Positions 8,556 to 18,684 of a DNA stretch of 64,000 nucleotides are shown here, in pieces; positions within the stretch are counted from its first letter, which is position 1; the number at the start of each line of letters is the position of its first letter. This DNA is from Chitinophagales bacterium (GTDB lineage: Bacteria; Bacteroidota; Bacteroidia; Chitinophagales; JADIYW01): assembly GCA_020636545.1 (NCBI GenBank), contig JACJXS010000008.1, positions 305,212-369,211 on the forward strand, read 5' to 3'. The notes under the pieces were generated by a model. It saw only the letters and a list, made by a program, of their open reading frames with translations, made no database searches and was not told where the DNA came from. Made by a program: the position numbers and the translations under genes.

Positions 8556-10013
8556 TTGAGCATATTAAATGAAATATTATATGGATTGAACTACAAAATG
8601 GTAGGGCGTGATACTATTGAAATTCGTGAATTAAAAATTGATTCTAAAAGTATTCAACCAAATGATGTTTTTATTGCGATTAAAGGAACAAATGTTGATG
8701 GTCATTCATTCATTGATACAGTTATTCAAGCAGGTGCCAAAGTTATTGTTTGTGAACAATTACCAGAAAATATCAATGATACCATAACTTATATTCAAGT
8801 GGAAGACGCAAGAAAAACAGCTGCTTTATTAGCCTGTAATTTTTATCATCATCCTTCTAAAAAAACAAAACTTGTTGGTGTAACTGGAACCAATGGAAAG
8901 ACAACAATTGCTACATTATTATATCAATTATATAGAAAAGCTGGTTTTAATGTTGGTTTGATTTCTACAATAGAAAATAAAATCAATGAAGAAATTATTC
9001 CTGCAACACATACGACACCAAACCCAATTGCATTGAACCAATTGTTGGATTTAATGATACAACAAAATTGTGATTATGTATTCATGGAAGTAAGTTCACA
9101 TGCGGCACATCAAGATAGAATTGCAGGTTTAAATTTTGCAGGAGCAATTTTTTCAAATATTTCTCACGACCATTTAGATTATCACAAAACATTTGATGAA
9201 TATATTAAGGCAAAGAAAATATTCTTTGATCAATTGCCATCATCAGCTTTTGCATTGGTGAATATTGATGATAAACGTGGTGAAGTAATGTTGCAAAATA
9301 CATTAGCTAAAAAATACACTTATGCTTTAAAATCATTAGCTGATTTTAATTTTAGAATTTTAGAGAATAATATATCAGGTTTAGTCTTGAAATATAAACA
9401 TCAAGATATTTATACGCATTTAGTAGGCAATTTTAATGCATATAATCTATTAGCCATTTTGGCAACGGCTATTTTATTGGGAATGGATGAACAAGAAGCA
9501 CTTGGTCGTATTTCTGAATTACAAAGTGCTGAAGGTAGATTTGATATTGTTAAATCTAATCGAAATAATATTGTCGGAATTGTAGATTATGCACACACGC
9601 CTGATGCTTTAAAAAATGTTATTGATACTGTAAATGCAGTAAGGACAGGCAATGAATCATTGATTACTATAATTGGTTGTGGAGGTAATAGAGATAAGAC
9701 GAAACGCCCAGAAATGGCTTTGATTGCAGCAACGCTCAGTAATAAAGTTATTTTGACATCTGATAATCCTAGAGATGAAGAACCCGAACAAATTATTGCT
9801 GAAATGCAAGCAGGTATTCCGCCTCATTTAGCTAAAAAAGTAGTTACCATTTTAGATAGAAAAGAGGCAATTAAAACAAGTGTTTTATTAGCTCAACCGA
9901 ATGATGTCATTTTGTTGGCTGGTAAAGGACATGAGAAATATCAAGAGATAAAAAGCGTAAAATACCCGTTTGATGATAAAGAAATATTAAATGAAGTATT
10001 AAATAATATATAA
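8556..10013 (+). CDS. murE: UDP-MurNAc-tripeptide synthetase MurE (meso-diaminopimelate type)
   Basis: Adds the third stem-peptide residue to UDP-MurNAc-L-Ala-D-Glu in the cytoplasm. At 485 residues it is of usual length. The ATP loop is GTNGKTT (111-117). HTTPNP and SSHAAHQDR follow in the central domain. The DNPRDEEP motif (DNPR at about 403-406) is the established marker for meso-diaminopimelate rather than lysine specificity. The start is a TTG five bases after the ftsI stop. Neighbours ftsI and mraY sit within 11 bp, consistent with one operon. Confidence 0.95.
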   Translation: MSILNEILYGLNYKMVGRDTIEIRELKIDSKSIQPNDVFIAIKGTNVDGHSFIDTVIQAGAKVIVCEQLPENINDTITYIQVEDARKTAALLACNFYHHPSKKTKLVGVTGTNGKTTIATLLYQLYRKAGFNVGLISTIENKINEEIIPATHTTPNPIALNQLLDLMIQQNCDYVFMEVSSHAAHQDRIAGLNFAGAIFSNISHDHLDYHKTFDEYIKAKKIFFDQLPSSAFALVNIDDKRGEVMLQNTLAKKYTYALKSLADFNFRILENNISGLVLKYKHQDIYTHLVGNFNAYNLLAILATAILLGMDEQEALGRISELQSAEGRFDIVKSNRNNIVGIVDYAHTPDALKNVIDTVNAVRTGNESLITIIGCGGNRDKTKRPEMALIAATLSNKVILTSDNPRDEEPEQIIAEMQAGIPPHLAKKVVTILDRKEAIKTSVLLAQPNDVILLAGKGHEKYQEIKSVKYPFDDKEILNEVLNNI

Positions 10014-10023
10014 AAAATAGAAG

Positions 10024-11322
10024 ATGCTATACTATTTATTCAAATACCTAAAAGAACATTATGATTTTGTTGGTGCAGGTTTATTCCAGTATATCTCATT
10101 TCGAGCATCTATGGCAATTTTATTGTCTTTGATAATTACGATGATAATTGGTAGAGGAATAATAAAATGGCTGCGTAAACAACAAATTGGAGAAAGTGTG
10201 CGTGATTTGGGATTAGAGGGGCAAACACAAAAAAAAGGCACACCAACAATGGGTGGAATCATCATTATCGCGGCTATTTTAATACCTACTTTATTATTTG
10301 CAAAATTAGACAATATTTATGTGTTGTTGTTGATATTAACAACTGTTTGGATGGGAGGTGTAGGCTTCATAGATGATTATATAAAAGTATTCAAAAAAGA
10401 TAAAGAAGGATTAAAAGGAAGATTTAAAATTATTGCTCAAGTTTTATTAGGATTGATTATTGGTGCGGTTTTATATTTCCACCCTTCTGTAAAAGTTAGA
10501 GATTTTAATAATGTCTTCGTATATAAATATGAAAATGGTCAAGTAAATTGGAGAGAGCCAATTGAGGTCAAACCAACTACAAAAATTATATATGAAAGTC
10601 AAGGTGTTCAAGATGGTGAATACTTATATTCTCACGAGACAAAAACAAGCAAAACCAATGTACCATTTTTTAAAGATAATTTATTGGATTATGGTTATGT
10701 CTTAAAACCATTTGTAAATGATTACCACAAATGGGCTTGGATAATTTTTATTCCTATGGTTATTTTTGTGCTTACTGCCGTTTCTAATGCCGCAAATCTG
10801 ACTGATGGAATTGATGGTTTGGCATCTGGCGTTTCCGCAATTGTACTAATTACCTTAGCAATCTTTGCTTATGTATCTGGGAATATTAAAATTGCAGATT
10901 ATTTGAATGTATTATATATTCCTAATTCTGGAGAAGTCGTGGTGGTTTGTGCTGCCTTAATTGGTGCTTGTATTGGTTTTTTATGGTACAATGCCTATCC
11001 TGCAACAGTTTTTATGGGCGATACTGGCTCTTTAATGTTAGGTGGGGTTATTGCCACGATAGCTATAATCTTAAAGAAAGAATTATTGATTCCTGTTTTG
11101 TGTGGAATTTTCTTAGTAGAAAATTTATCGGTAATGATACAAGTTTCTTATTTCAAATACACGAAGAAGAAATTTGGTGAAGGTAGAAGGATATTCAGAA
11201 TGGCACCTTTGCATCATCATTATCAAAAAATGGGTTACCACGAAACAAAAATTGTAACTAGATTTTGGATAGTAAGCATTCTACTTTCAGTGCTTACATT
11301 TTTAACATTAAAAGTAATATAA
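10024..11322 (+). CDS. mraY: Phospho-N-acetylmuramoyl-pentapeptide-transferase MraY
   Basis: Transfers phospho-MurNAc-pentapeptide to undecaprenyl phosphate to make lipid I in the inner membrane. The 432-residue chain is longer than the common 320-360. The extra is a roughly 75-residue hydrophilic insert after the fourth membrane segment, with the strands KVRDFNNVFVYKYENGQ and EPIEVKPTTK, a lineage feature seen in Bacteroidota MraY. Conserved motifs include GTPTMGGI, the Asp pair in FIDDYIK, NLTDGIDGLASG, VFMGDTGSLMLGG and the HHHYQKMG loop near the C-terminus. About ten membrane helices are predicted by eye. It lies between murE and murD with short gaps. Confidence 0.95.
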   Translation: MLYYLFKYLKEHYDFVGAGLFQYISFRASMAILLSLIITMIIGRGIIKWLRKQQIGESVRDLGLEGQTQKKGTPTMGGIIIIAAILIPTLLFAKLDNIYVLLLILTTVWMGGVGFIDDYIKVFKKDKEGLKGRFKIIAQVLLGLIIGAVLYFHPSVKVRDFNNVFVYKYENGQVNWREPIEVKPTTKIIYESQGVQDGEYLYSHETKTSKTNVPFFKDNLLDYGYVLKPFVNDYHKWAWIIFIPMVIFVLTAVSNAANLTDGIDGLASGVSAIVLITLAIFAYVSGNIKIADYLNVLYIPNSGEVVVVCAALIGACIGFLWYNAYPATVFMGDTGSLMLGGVIATIAIILKKELLIPVLCGIFLVENLSVMIQVSYFKYTKKKFGEGRRIFRMAPLHHHYQKMGYHETKIVTRFWIVSILLSVLTFLTLKVI

Positions 11323-11328
11323 ACGATA

Positions 11329-12672
11329 GTGAACAACAATAGAAACATAGTATTATTAGGTAGTGGCGAAAGTGGAGTTGGAGCGGCAATTCTTGCACAA
11401 AAGCAAGGATATGGTGTATTTGTTTCTGATTTTGGAACTATTAAAGAGGTATATAAATTAGAATTGAATAAGCGAAATATTGAGTTCGAGGAAGGACAAC
11501 ATTCTGAAGAAAAAATATTAGCAGCTGATATTATAATTAAAAGTCCTGGCATTCCTGATAAAGCTCCAATTATCAAAAAAATAAAGGAAAAACAGATAGA
11601 AATTATATCTGAAATTGAGTTTGCTTATAGATTTACAAAAGCTAAAATTATTGCAATTACAGGTTCTAATGGGAAAACTACAACAACATCACTAGTCTAT
11701 CATATTCTGAAGAATGCAGGGTTAAACGTTGGTTTAGGCGGAAATATTGGAGATAGCTTTGCTAAGCAAGTGGCAGAAGAAGATAAAGAATATTTTGTAT
11801 TAGAGATTTCTTCTTTCCAATTAGATAATTGCACAACTTTCAAACCACATATTGCCATCTTAACCAATATTACTGAAGACCATTTGGATAGATACGACTA
11901 TAAGTTTGAAAATTATATTAGCTCTAAGTTTTCTATTGCTAAAAATCAAACAGAAGATGATTTTTTCATCTATTGTTTAGATGATGAAGTAAGCAAAAAA
12001 TACTTAAATCAATTCGATATAAAAGCAAAACTTATTCCATTTTCTTATTATCAAAAATTAGAAGAAGGCGGATACATTGAAGATAAGAATCTCATTATTA
12101 ATATAAACAAAAACAAATTTACCATGCCAACAAACGAACTTGCATTACAAGGAATCCACAACACGTATAATAGTTTGGCTGCCGGAATCGGAGCAAAACT
12201 CTTTAACGTAAGAAATGAAAAAATTAGAGATAGTTTTCAGGATTTTAAATCTTTAGAACATCGTTTAGAATTTGTTGCAACTGTCAAGGGTGTTGATTTT
12301 ATCAATGACTCAAAAGCTACAAATGTCAATTCAACTTGGTATGCTTTAGAATCTATGATTAAGCCAACAGTATTGATTCTTGGTGGTGTGGATAAAGGAA
12401 ACGATTATACGCTTATTAAAGATTTAGTCAAAGAGAAAGTTAAAGCGATAATTTGTTTGGGTAAAGATAATGAGGCTTTACATCAAGCATTTGCTAATGA
12501 AGTTGGATACATCGTGGATACACAAAGTATGGAACAAGCTGTAAATATGGCTTATAATATTGCTGAAAAAGAAGAAGTCGTATTATTATCACCTTGTTGT
12601 GCAAGCTTTGATTTATTTGAAAATTATGAAGATAGAGGCAGACAATTTAAAAGAAATGTTTTGAATCTATAA
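11329..12672 (+). CDS. murD: UDP-MurNAc-L-alanine:D-glutamate ligase MurD
   Basis: Adds D-glutamate to UDP-MurNAc-L-Ala in the cytoplasm. The 447-residue protein has an N-terminal nucleotide-sugar fold starting VLLGSGESGVGAA, the ATP loop GSNGKTTTT (about 112-120), the Mur ligase signature LTNITEDHLDRYD (about 180-192), and the C-terminal FINDSKATNVNST and SPCCASFDLFENYEDRG. The start is a GTG, six bases after mraY; no upstream ATG fits. All landmark residues are present. Confidence 0.95.
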   Translation: MNNNRNIVLLGSGESGVGAAILAQKQGYGVFVSDFGTIKEVYKLELNKRNIEFEEGQHSEEKILAADIIIKSPGIPDKAPIIKKIKEKQIEIISEIEFAYRFTKAKIIAITGSNGKTTTTSLVYHILKNAGLNVGLGGNIGDSFAKQVAEEDKEYFVLEISSFQLDNCTTFKPHIAILTNITEDHLDRYDYKFENYISSKFSIAKNQTEDDFFIYCLDDEVSKKYLNQFDIKAKLIPFSYYQKLEEGGYIEDKNLIININKNKFTMPTNELALQGIHNTYNSLAAGIGAKLFNVRNEKIRDSFQDFKSLEHRLEFVATVKGVDFINDSKATNVNSTWYALESMIKPTVLILGGVDKGNDYTLIKDLVKEKVKAIICLGKDNEALHQAFANEVGYIVDTQSMEQAVNMAYNIAEKEEVVLLSPCCASFDLFENYEDRGRQFKRNVLNL

Positions 12673-12696
12673 TACTAGAAATTGAAAAACTAAGTA

Positions 12697-13911
12697 ATGT
12701 TTAAGAATTTAATCAATAATATAAAAGGAGATAAGTATATATGGTACATAGCTGCCATATTGGCTGTCTTTTCTATGTTATTGGTGTATAGTTCTGCTCG
12801 AACGCTGGCATATAAATCAATGCATGGAAGTACAGAAATATTATTAGTAAAACACCTAATGAATTTAGGAATTGGTTTTGGCGTTATCTATTTAGTTCAT
12901 AGAGTAGATCATCGATATTTTTCTAGGATAGCACAGTTAATGTTGATACTATCGATATTTTTATTGGCTTATACGCTGGTTTTTGGAATTAGTACTAACG
13001 ATGCAACTAGATGGGTTAAGATTCCTGTAATTGGTTTGAGATTCCAATCATCAGATATTGCACGTCTAGCTTTGATAATGTACACTTCAAGAACAATATC
13101 TAAGATGCAAGGTGTAATAAAAGATTTTAAAGAAGTAAGTATTTATTTGATGGGTCCAATTGTGCTGATTTGTGCATTAATTATGTTAGAAAATTTATCT
13201 ACTGCTGCTATCTTATTTATGACTTGTATTGTTATCTTATTTATTGGCAGAGTGAGTACTAAATACATCTTGTTTATATTTGGTGGAGGCCTGCTTGTTG
13301 GCGGTATGTTATTCGCACTTTCTTTCTTTAAGATTGTAGATTTTGGTAGAGCGGATACTTGGGTGGGTCGTGTTGATTCTTGGTTGCATCCTGATTATAG
13401 TAGCGATGACCTATTTCAACAAAAACAAGCTAATATTGCTATGGCAAAAGGTGGCTTTTTTAGAATTGCTCCAGGAAAAAGCACACAATGTAATTTTTTG
13501 CCAGAGGCTTATTCGGATTATATATTTTCAACTTTAGTGGAAGAATATGGTTTAGTTGGAGCGATTTTTATTTTGTGTTTGTATTTGTTTTTTCTGTATC
13601 GGATTGTTGTATTATATAATAAAAGTACAAAAGCATTTGGTGCTTTAATGGCTGTTGGATTAGGTATTAGTATTACGATGCAGGCTGTGATGCACATGGC
13701 TGTAAATACGCATTTATTGCCGAATACTGGAATAACTTTGCCATTAATAAGTTGGGGAGGTACAAGTATAGTCGCTAACTCAATAGCCTTAGGTATTATT
13801 TTGAGTGTAAGTGCTTATGTTGAAAAAGCACCAGCAACAAATTCAGAAGTTGGTTTAGTAAAAAAGCGAAGTCCTAAGAAAAAGGATATTGTTAATGATA
13901 TTCATGGATAA
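12697..13911 (+). CDS. ftsW: Septal peptidoglycan glycosyltransferase FtsW (SEDS family)
   Basis: A 404-residue polytopic SEDS protein that polymerises lipid II at the septum with FtsI. Hydrophobic segments are spread across the chain, about ten in all. The conserved NLSTAAILF stretch (about 165), the FLPEAYSDYIFSTLVEEYGL loop (about 270) and the NTGITLPLISWGGTSI motif near the end identify it and separate it from RodA-neutral hits. Cluster position between murD and murG supports the division paralogue. The C-terminal tail is basic (KKRSPKKKD). Confidence 0.94.
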   Translation: MFKNLINNIKGDKYIWYIAAILAVFSMLLVYSSARTLAYKSMHGSTEILLVKHLMNLGIGFGVIYLVHRVDHRYFSRIAQLMLILSIFLLAYTLVFGISTNDATRWVKIPVIGLRFQSSDIARLALIMYTSRTISKMQGVIKDFKEVSIYLMGPIVLICALIMLENLSTAAILFMTCIVILFIGRVSTKYILFIFGGGLLVGGMLFALSFFKIVDFGRADTWVGRVDSWLHPDYSSDDLFQQKQANIAMAKGGFFRIAPGKSTQCNFLPEAYSDYIFSTLVEEYGLVGAIFILCLYLFFLYRIVVLYNKSTKAFGALMAVGLGISITMQAVMHMAVNTHLLPNTGITLPLISWGGTSIVANSIALGIILSVSAYVEKAPATNSEVGLVKKRSPKKKDIVNDIHG

Positions 13912-13924
13912 TAAATAAAAGGAA

Positions 13925-15034
13925 TTGGGAGAAAGTAAAAAATATATTATTGCAGGAGGAGGAACTGGTGGACATATCTTCCCAGCTATTGCTATTGCTG
14001 ATGCGATACGCCAAAATAATGTTGACGCAGAAGTATTATTTGTTGGAGCAAGCGGAAGAATGGAAATGGAAAAAGTACCACAAGCAGGCTATAAAATTAT
14101 TGGATTAGAGGTTGTCGGAATTCAACGTAGATTGACAATTGAAAATTTATTAGTGCCAATTAAATTATTGAAAAGTTTATTGCATGCACGTAAAATTATT
14201 AATGATTATAAACCCAATGCATGTATTGGTGTAGGTGGTTATGCATCTGCACCGGTATTGTTTATGGCAGCTTTGATGGGCATTCAAACATTTATTCAAG
14301 AACAAAATTCTTATCCTGGTATTACCAATAAAATTTTATCCAAGTTTGCAAATAAAATATTTGTTGCTTATGACAATTTGAATTTATTTTTTAATCCAAA
14401 TAAAATAAAACTTACAGGAAATCCTGTAAGGAAAGATATTTCAGGAACTTTGCCATCAAAGAAAGATGCTTTAGATTTTTTCCAATTAGATGAATTCAAA
14501 AAGACGATTTTAGTAATTGGTGGAAGCCTTGGAGCTAGAACAGTTAATGAAGCAATTGAAGCTAATTTAGAGTTGTTTGTAAAGCAAGATTATCAGGTCT
14601 TGTGGCAGACAGGAAAAGCCTATTATACAGGCATTATTGAACGAACAGAAAAGTTGGCTATTAAACAAATTAAAATCCATCAATTCCTCAAGGAAATGAA
14701 TTTAGCTTATGCTGCTGCAGATGTGATTGTGTCGAGAGCAGGAGCTTTGTCTATTTCAGAACTTTGTATTGTTGGTAAGCCTTGTGTCCTAATTCCTTCA
14801 CCAAATGTTTCTGAAGACCATCAGACTAAAAATGCAATGGCATTAGTCCATAAGAATGCTGCTTTGATGATAAAAGATAATGAAGCGATAAAAAAATTAG
14901 GGAACGTACTTGTTGATTTATTGAATAATGAACAACAACAAGACGCCTTAGCAGTGAATATAAAAATGTTAGCAAAATCAGATGCTGCAAATGAAATCGT
15001 TAAAGAAATTATTAGTAGTAATCAAAATAAATGA
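13925..15034 (+). CDS. murG: Lipid II synthase MurG
   Basis: Transfers GlcNAc to lipid I on the cytoplasmic face of the membrane. The 369-residue GT-B enzyme opens with the acceptor loop GGGTGGHIFPA (about 11-21), followed by GVGGYASAPVLFMA and EQNSYPGITN. The donor domain has GGSLGARTVNE and the SRAGALSISEL motif (about 275). The start codon is TTG, 13 bases after ftsW, with GGA just upstream. Nothing is unusual in length or motifs. Confidence 0.95.
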   Translation: MGESKKYIIAGGGTGGHIFPAIAIADAIRQNNVDAEVLFVGASGRMEMEKVPQAGYKIIGLEVVGIQRRLTIENLLVPIKLLKSLLHARKIINDYKPNACIGVGGYASAPVLFMAALMGIQTFIQEQNSYPGITNKILSKFANKIFVAYDNLNLFFNPNKIKLTGNPVRKDISGTLPSKKDALDFFQLDEFKKTILVIGGSLGARTVNEAIEANLELFVKQDYQVLWQTGKAYYTGIIERTEKLAIKQIKIHQFLKEMNLAYAAADVIVSRAGALSISELCIVGKPCVLIPSPNVSEDHQTKNAMALVHKNAALMIKDNEAIKKLGNVLVDLLNNEQQQDALAVNIKMLAKSDAANEIVKEIISSNQNK

Positions 15035-15043
15035 GTTATTTAG

Positions 15044-16423
15044 ATGGAGTTAGATAAAATAAAAAACGTTTACTTTTTAGGAATTGGTGGAATTGGAATG
15101 TCTGCTTTAGCTAGGTATTTTAATATCCTTGGTAAAAAAGTAAGTGGCTACGATAAAACCCCAACTGTATTAACGCATGAATTAGAGCAAGAAGGAATTG
15201 ATATTACTTTTGAGGATAGTGTTGAAACTTTAGATAAACAAGCCGATTTAGTTGTTCTTACACCAGCAATTCCAAAAGATAGCAAACAATTAGCATATTA
15301 TAATTCATCTGATATTTTAGTTTGGAAACGTGCAAAAGTATTAGGATTAATTGCAAATTCAGGATTTAATATTTCGATTGCGGGTTCGCATGGAAAGACT
15401 TCCACTTCTACATTTACAGCACATTTACTTAAAGTTGGCAATAAAGATATTGCGGCGTTTTTAGGTGGAATTTCGATTAATTATCAATCCAATTTTATTG
15501 AAGGCAGAACCTATATTGTTGCAGAAGCTGATGAATTTGATAAGTCGTTTTTAAACCTTACTCCAAATATTGCACTCATCACTTCAGTGGATACCGATCA
15601 CTTGGATATTTATGGAAATTTAGATGCAATTAAAGCTTCTTTTAGTGCATTTTGTAAGCAAATTAGACCAAATGGAATTTGTATTTACAATAAACAAGTA
15701 GATACTAAAATTCTAAATCCTGAAGTCAAAAATTTGAGTTATAGTTTGTTGGATACGACTGCAGATTTCTATACTGAACATCTTAGCGTAAATAATGGAA
15801 CTTATGTATTTGATGTTATTCATCCAAACGGAAAAATTGAAAATGTTATTTGCAGCTATGGAGGCAGGCACAATATCGAAAATGCATTAGGTGCGATAGC
15901 TATTGCTTTGCAAGTGGGTGTTGATATAGCAAAAATTAGAACAGCTATTGCTAGTTTTACTGGTGTTAAAAGAAGATTTGAAACACATTTTAAAAATAAA
16001 CGTTTTGTCTATATTGATGATTATGCACATCACCCAAGAGAAATAGATGCCGCGTTGGCAGCAACGAGAGAATTATATCCAAATAGAAAAATAACAGCTG
16101 TTTTCCAACCACATCTATTTTCAAGAACTAGAGATTTATGTGATGAATTTGCACAATCTCTTTCTAATGTAGATGAACTGATTTTATTAGATATTTATCC
16201 TGCCAGAGAGTTGCCAATTGAAGGTATCACGAGCCAAATTATATTAGATAAAGTTACGATTCCAAATAAGAAAATTATTTCAAGAGAAAACTTATTGAGT
16301 TATCTAGGAAATGAAATAGAAAATATTGACGTAGTAATTACAATTGGTGCTGGAAATATTGATACAACAGTGCATTCAATTACTGAATTATTAGAAAATA
16401 ATAGTAAAGAAATTAATGAATAA
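15044..16423 (+). CDS. murC: UDP-MurNAc:L-alanine ligase MurC
   Basis: Adds L-alanine to UDP-MurNAc, the first stem-peptide step. In 459 residues it shows the N-terminal dinucleotide-like fold LGIGGIGMSALARY, the ATP loop AGSHGKTSTST (about 110), EADEFDKSFLNLTP and DTDHLDIYG in the central domain, and DDYAHHPREID in the third. Its last eight bases overlap the start of ftsQ, so the two are likely translationally coupled. Confidence 0.95.
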   Translation: MELDKIKNVYFLGIGGIGMSALARYFNILGKKVSGYDKTPTVLTHELEQEGIDITFEDSVETLDKQADLVVLTPAIPKDSKQLAYYNSSDILVWKRAKVLGLIANSGFNISIAGSHGKTSTSTFTAHLLKVGNKDIAAFLGGISINYQSNFIEGRTYIVAEADEFDKSFLNLTPNIALITSVDTDHLDIYGNLDAIKASFSAFCKQIRPNGICIYNKQVDTKILNPEVKNLSYSLLDTTADFYTEHLSVNNGTYVFDVIHPNGKIENVICSYGGRHNIENALGAIAIALQVGVDIAKIRTAIASFTGVKRRFETHFKNKRFVYIDDYAHHPREIDAALAATRELYPNRKITAVFQPHLFSRTRDLCDEFAQSLSNVDELILLDIYPARELPIEGITSQIILDKVTIPNKKIISRENLLSYLGNEIENIDVVITIGAGNIDTTVHSITELLENNSKEINE

Positions 16424-17180
16424 GCAGACTAAAAATATTATTATCCGTTTGGTTGTATTGCTTCTAGTAATAGGATTCTTTACCGTTTCATTGATTGCAA
16501 GAGCAAGTGTCAATAATTTTAAAGTGGCTGATATATCCATTTTGATTGATGAGTTGGAAGATAATTTTATGATTTCAAAAGATGATGTTTATTATTTAAT
16601 CACTAAAAATTTCAGTTTAAAAAACCAAGCAATAGATAATAAAACATTGTTTGATATTGAACAAATGGTAGATACAATTTCGTGTGTAGAATCGACTCAA
16701 GCATTTATTGATAAGAATAAAAAATTATGTGTTAGCATAAAACAAAGAACACCAATTGCAAGAGTTTATAATCAATTAGGACAAAATTTTTATATAGATA
16801 AATTTGGTATCAAGTTTATGCCAAAGCAAAATGGAACAATCAAAGTGCCTATTATTACTGGTGTTGTTACTGAAACGCTTGGAGGAAATGATACAATAAA
16901 ACAAAAATCATTAATTGAAACATTAAAAGTATGTCAGTATTTAATACAAGAAAATACTTGGTATAGTTTAATTGGTCAAATAAATATTAATGAGAAAAAA
17001 GAAATTGAATTGATTCCAAGAATTGGGAATGCCCTTATTTTATTAGGCAATTCAAATGATTTAGAAGAAAAATTCAATAAACTCAATGTTTTCTATTCAG
17101 AAGTTTTGGATAAAGTAGGGTGGGAAAAATATAGAGTTATCAACATAATGTATAAAGATCAAGCTATTTGTTTAAAATAA
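16416..17180 (+). CDS. ftsQ: Cell division protein FtsQ/DivIB
   Basis: A 254-residue bitopic division protein. A basic N-terminus (NKQTKN) is followed by one membrane helix (about residues 9-28) and a periplasmic part with a POTRA-like start (FKVADISILIDELEDNFMISKDDVYYLI) and the CVESTQAFIDKNKKLCVSIKQRTPIARVY strand region typical of FtsQ. Sequence conservation in this family is weak; position between murC and ftsA, size and topology make the call good. It would join FtsL and FtsB-type partners in the divisome. Confidence 0.88.
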   Translation: MNKQTKNIIIRLVVLLLVIGFFTVSLIARASVNNFKVADISILIDELEDNFMISKDDVYYLITKNFSLKNQAIDNKTLFDIEQMVDTISCVESTQAFIDKNKKLCVSIKQRTPIARVYNQLGQNFYIDKFGIKFMPKQNGTIKVPIITGVVTETLGGNDTIKQKSLIETLKVCQYLIQENTWYSLIGQININEKKEIELIPRIGNALILLGNSNDLEEKFNKLNVFYSEVLDKVGWEKYRVINIMYKDQAICLK

Positions 17181-17191
17181 AATTCAGAAAT

Positions 17192-18637
17192 ATGCAGAAT
17201 ATATTATCACTAGAAATGAACGAAGTAAAAATTGATTCCGAAAAAATTGTATGTGCTATTGATATTGGAACATCAAAAGTTGCAGCATTAGTTGGAAAAC
17301 GAAATCAGTTTGGTAAAGTAGAAATTCTAGGCGTTGGATTAAGCCAATCTTTTGGTGTACAACGTGGAGCTGTTGTAAATATTACCAGAACTGTTGAATC
17401 TATTATCAAAGCAGTTAGACAAGCAGAAGCAAGTTCAGGCGTAAAGTTTGAAAAAGTGCATGTTGGTATTGCAGGGCAGCATATTAAAAGCATTAAGAAT
17501 AGAAGTCAGGTAAATAGAGCGAATACGGATACGTGGATTACACATGAAGATGTTCGTTTGTTAAAAGAGGAATCTAATAAATTGGCATTACCTCCAGGGG
17601 ATAGAATTATTCATGTTTTACAACAAGAATTTATTATCGATAATGAACCGAATATCCAAGATCCAGTTGGGATGATGGGTGTGAAATTAGAAGGTAATTT
17701 CCATATTATTACTGGTGGTATTTCTCATATAAAAAATATTGAACGTTGTGTAAATGCAGCAGGCCTTGAAGTTGCAAGTATTCAATTAGAACCACTAGCT
17801 TCTGCAGATGCTGTTTTGTCTAAGCAAGAATTAGAAGCAGGTGTCGCTTTGGTAGATATTGGTGGAGGAACAACGGATATTGCAATTTTTGAAAATTATA
17901 TTATTCGTCATACTGCTGTTATTCCTTTAGGTGGAAATATTATTACTGAAGATTTAAGAGATTTTAAAATTCTCCGTGAGCAAGCTGAAAGATTAAAAGT
18001 TGAATTAGGTTCTGCTATAGCAACAGATGATTTAAAAGACCAACAAGTTCGTATTAAAGGAATTCAGCCAGGAGCTCCTGGGATTGAATTAAACTTACAA
18101 AGTGTTGCTAAAGTAATTGGTGCGAGAATGATTGAGATTTTGGCGAATGTAGATCATCAAATTAGATTGTCAGGATATGATAAAAAATTAATTGGAGGAA
18201 TCGTTTTAACAGGAGGTGGCTCTCAATTAAAACATCTAATTCAATTAACTGAATTAGAAACTGGACAAGTGGCGAGACTAGGTTATCCAAGAGAACATTT
18301 AGCACCATCAAAAATTAAAAATATAGACAATCCTATTTTTGCAACCGGTATAGGTTTATTGATTCGTGCATTTAAAATGTATGATGAAGAACAACTCATT
18401 GCTAAAGAAAAGAATTTAATAAGTACTATTGTTGAAGAGCCGATTGCACCAGTAAATGTGGTAGAGCCGATTGTAATTGAACCTGTGCAACCTAAGGCAG
18501 AAGAAGTTCCTGTAACAACAATAGATGATGAAAAAACGGATTCGACTAAACCATTAAAGAAACCATCTATTTTTTCGGTATGGGGAAGGAAAATTGAAAA
18601 TTATATGAAAAGCGATAATGACTTTTTAGATGTTTAA
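17192..18637 (+). CDS. ftsA: Cell division actin homologue FtsA
   Basis: Tethers FtsZ to the membrane. The actin-fold landmarks are CAIDIGTSKVAALVG at the N-terminus, the phosphate loop DIGGGTTDIAIF in the middle and VLTGGGSQLKHL late in the chain. After the fold comes a Pro/Glu/Val-rich linker and a C-terminal helix SIFSVWGRKIENYMKSDNDF, the likely amphipathic membrane anchor. Three starts are possible: TTG 17168 (which overlaps ftsQ), ATG 17192 and ATG 17216. None has a clear Shine-Dalgarno site. The 17192 ATG is preferred because it clears the ftsQ stop, but 17216 is as plausible. Confidence 0.92.
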   Translation: MQNILSLEMNEVKIDSEKIVCAIDIGTSKVAALVGKRNQFGKVEILGVGLSQSFGVQRGAVVNITRTVESIIKAVRQAEASSGVKFEKVHVGIAGQHIKSIKNRSQVNRANTDTWITHEDVRLLKEESNKLALPPGDRIIHVLQQEFIIDNEPNIQDPVGMMGVKLEGNFHIITGGISHIKNIERCVNAAGLEVASIQLEPLASADAVLSKQELEAGVALVDIGGGTTDIAIFENYIIRHTAVIPLGGNIITEDLRDFKILREQAERLKVELGSAIATDDLKDQQVRIKGIQPGAPGIELNLQSVAKVIGARMIEILANVDHQIRLSGYDKKLIGGIVLTGGGSQLKHLIQLTELETGQVARLGYPREHLAPSKIKNIDNPIFATGIGLLIRAFKMYDEEQLIAKEKNLISTIVEEPIAPVNVVEPIVIEPVQPKAEEVPVTTIDDEKTDSTKPLKKPSIFSVWGRKIENYMKSDNDFLDV

Positions 18638-18684
18638 AAATTAAAAATAATTAAAGATTAATAAAAATTAAAAAATATACAATT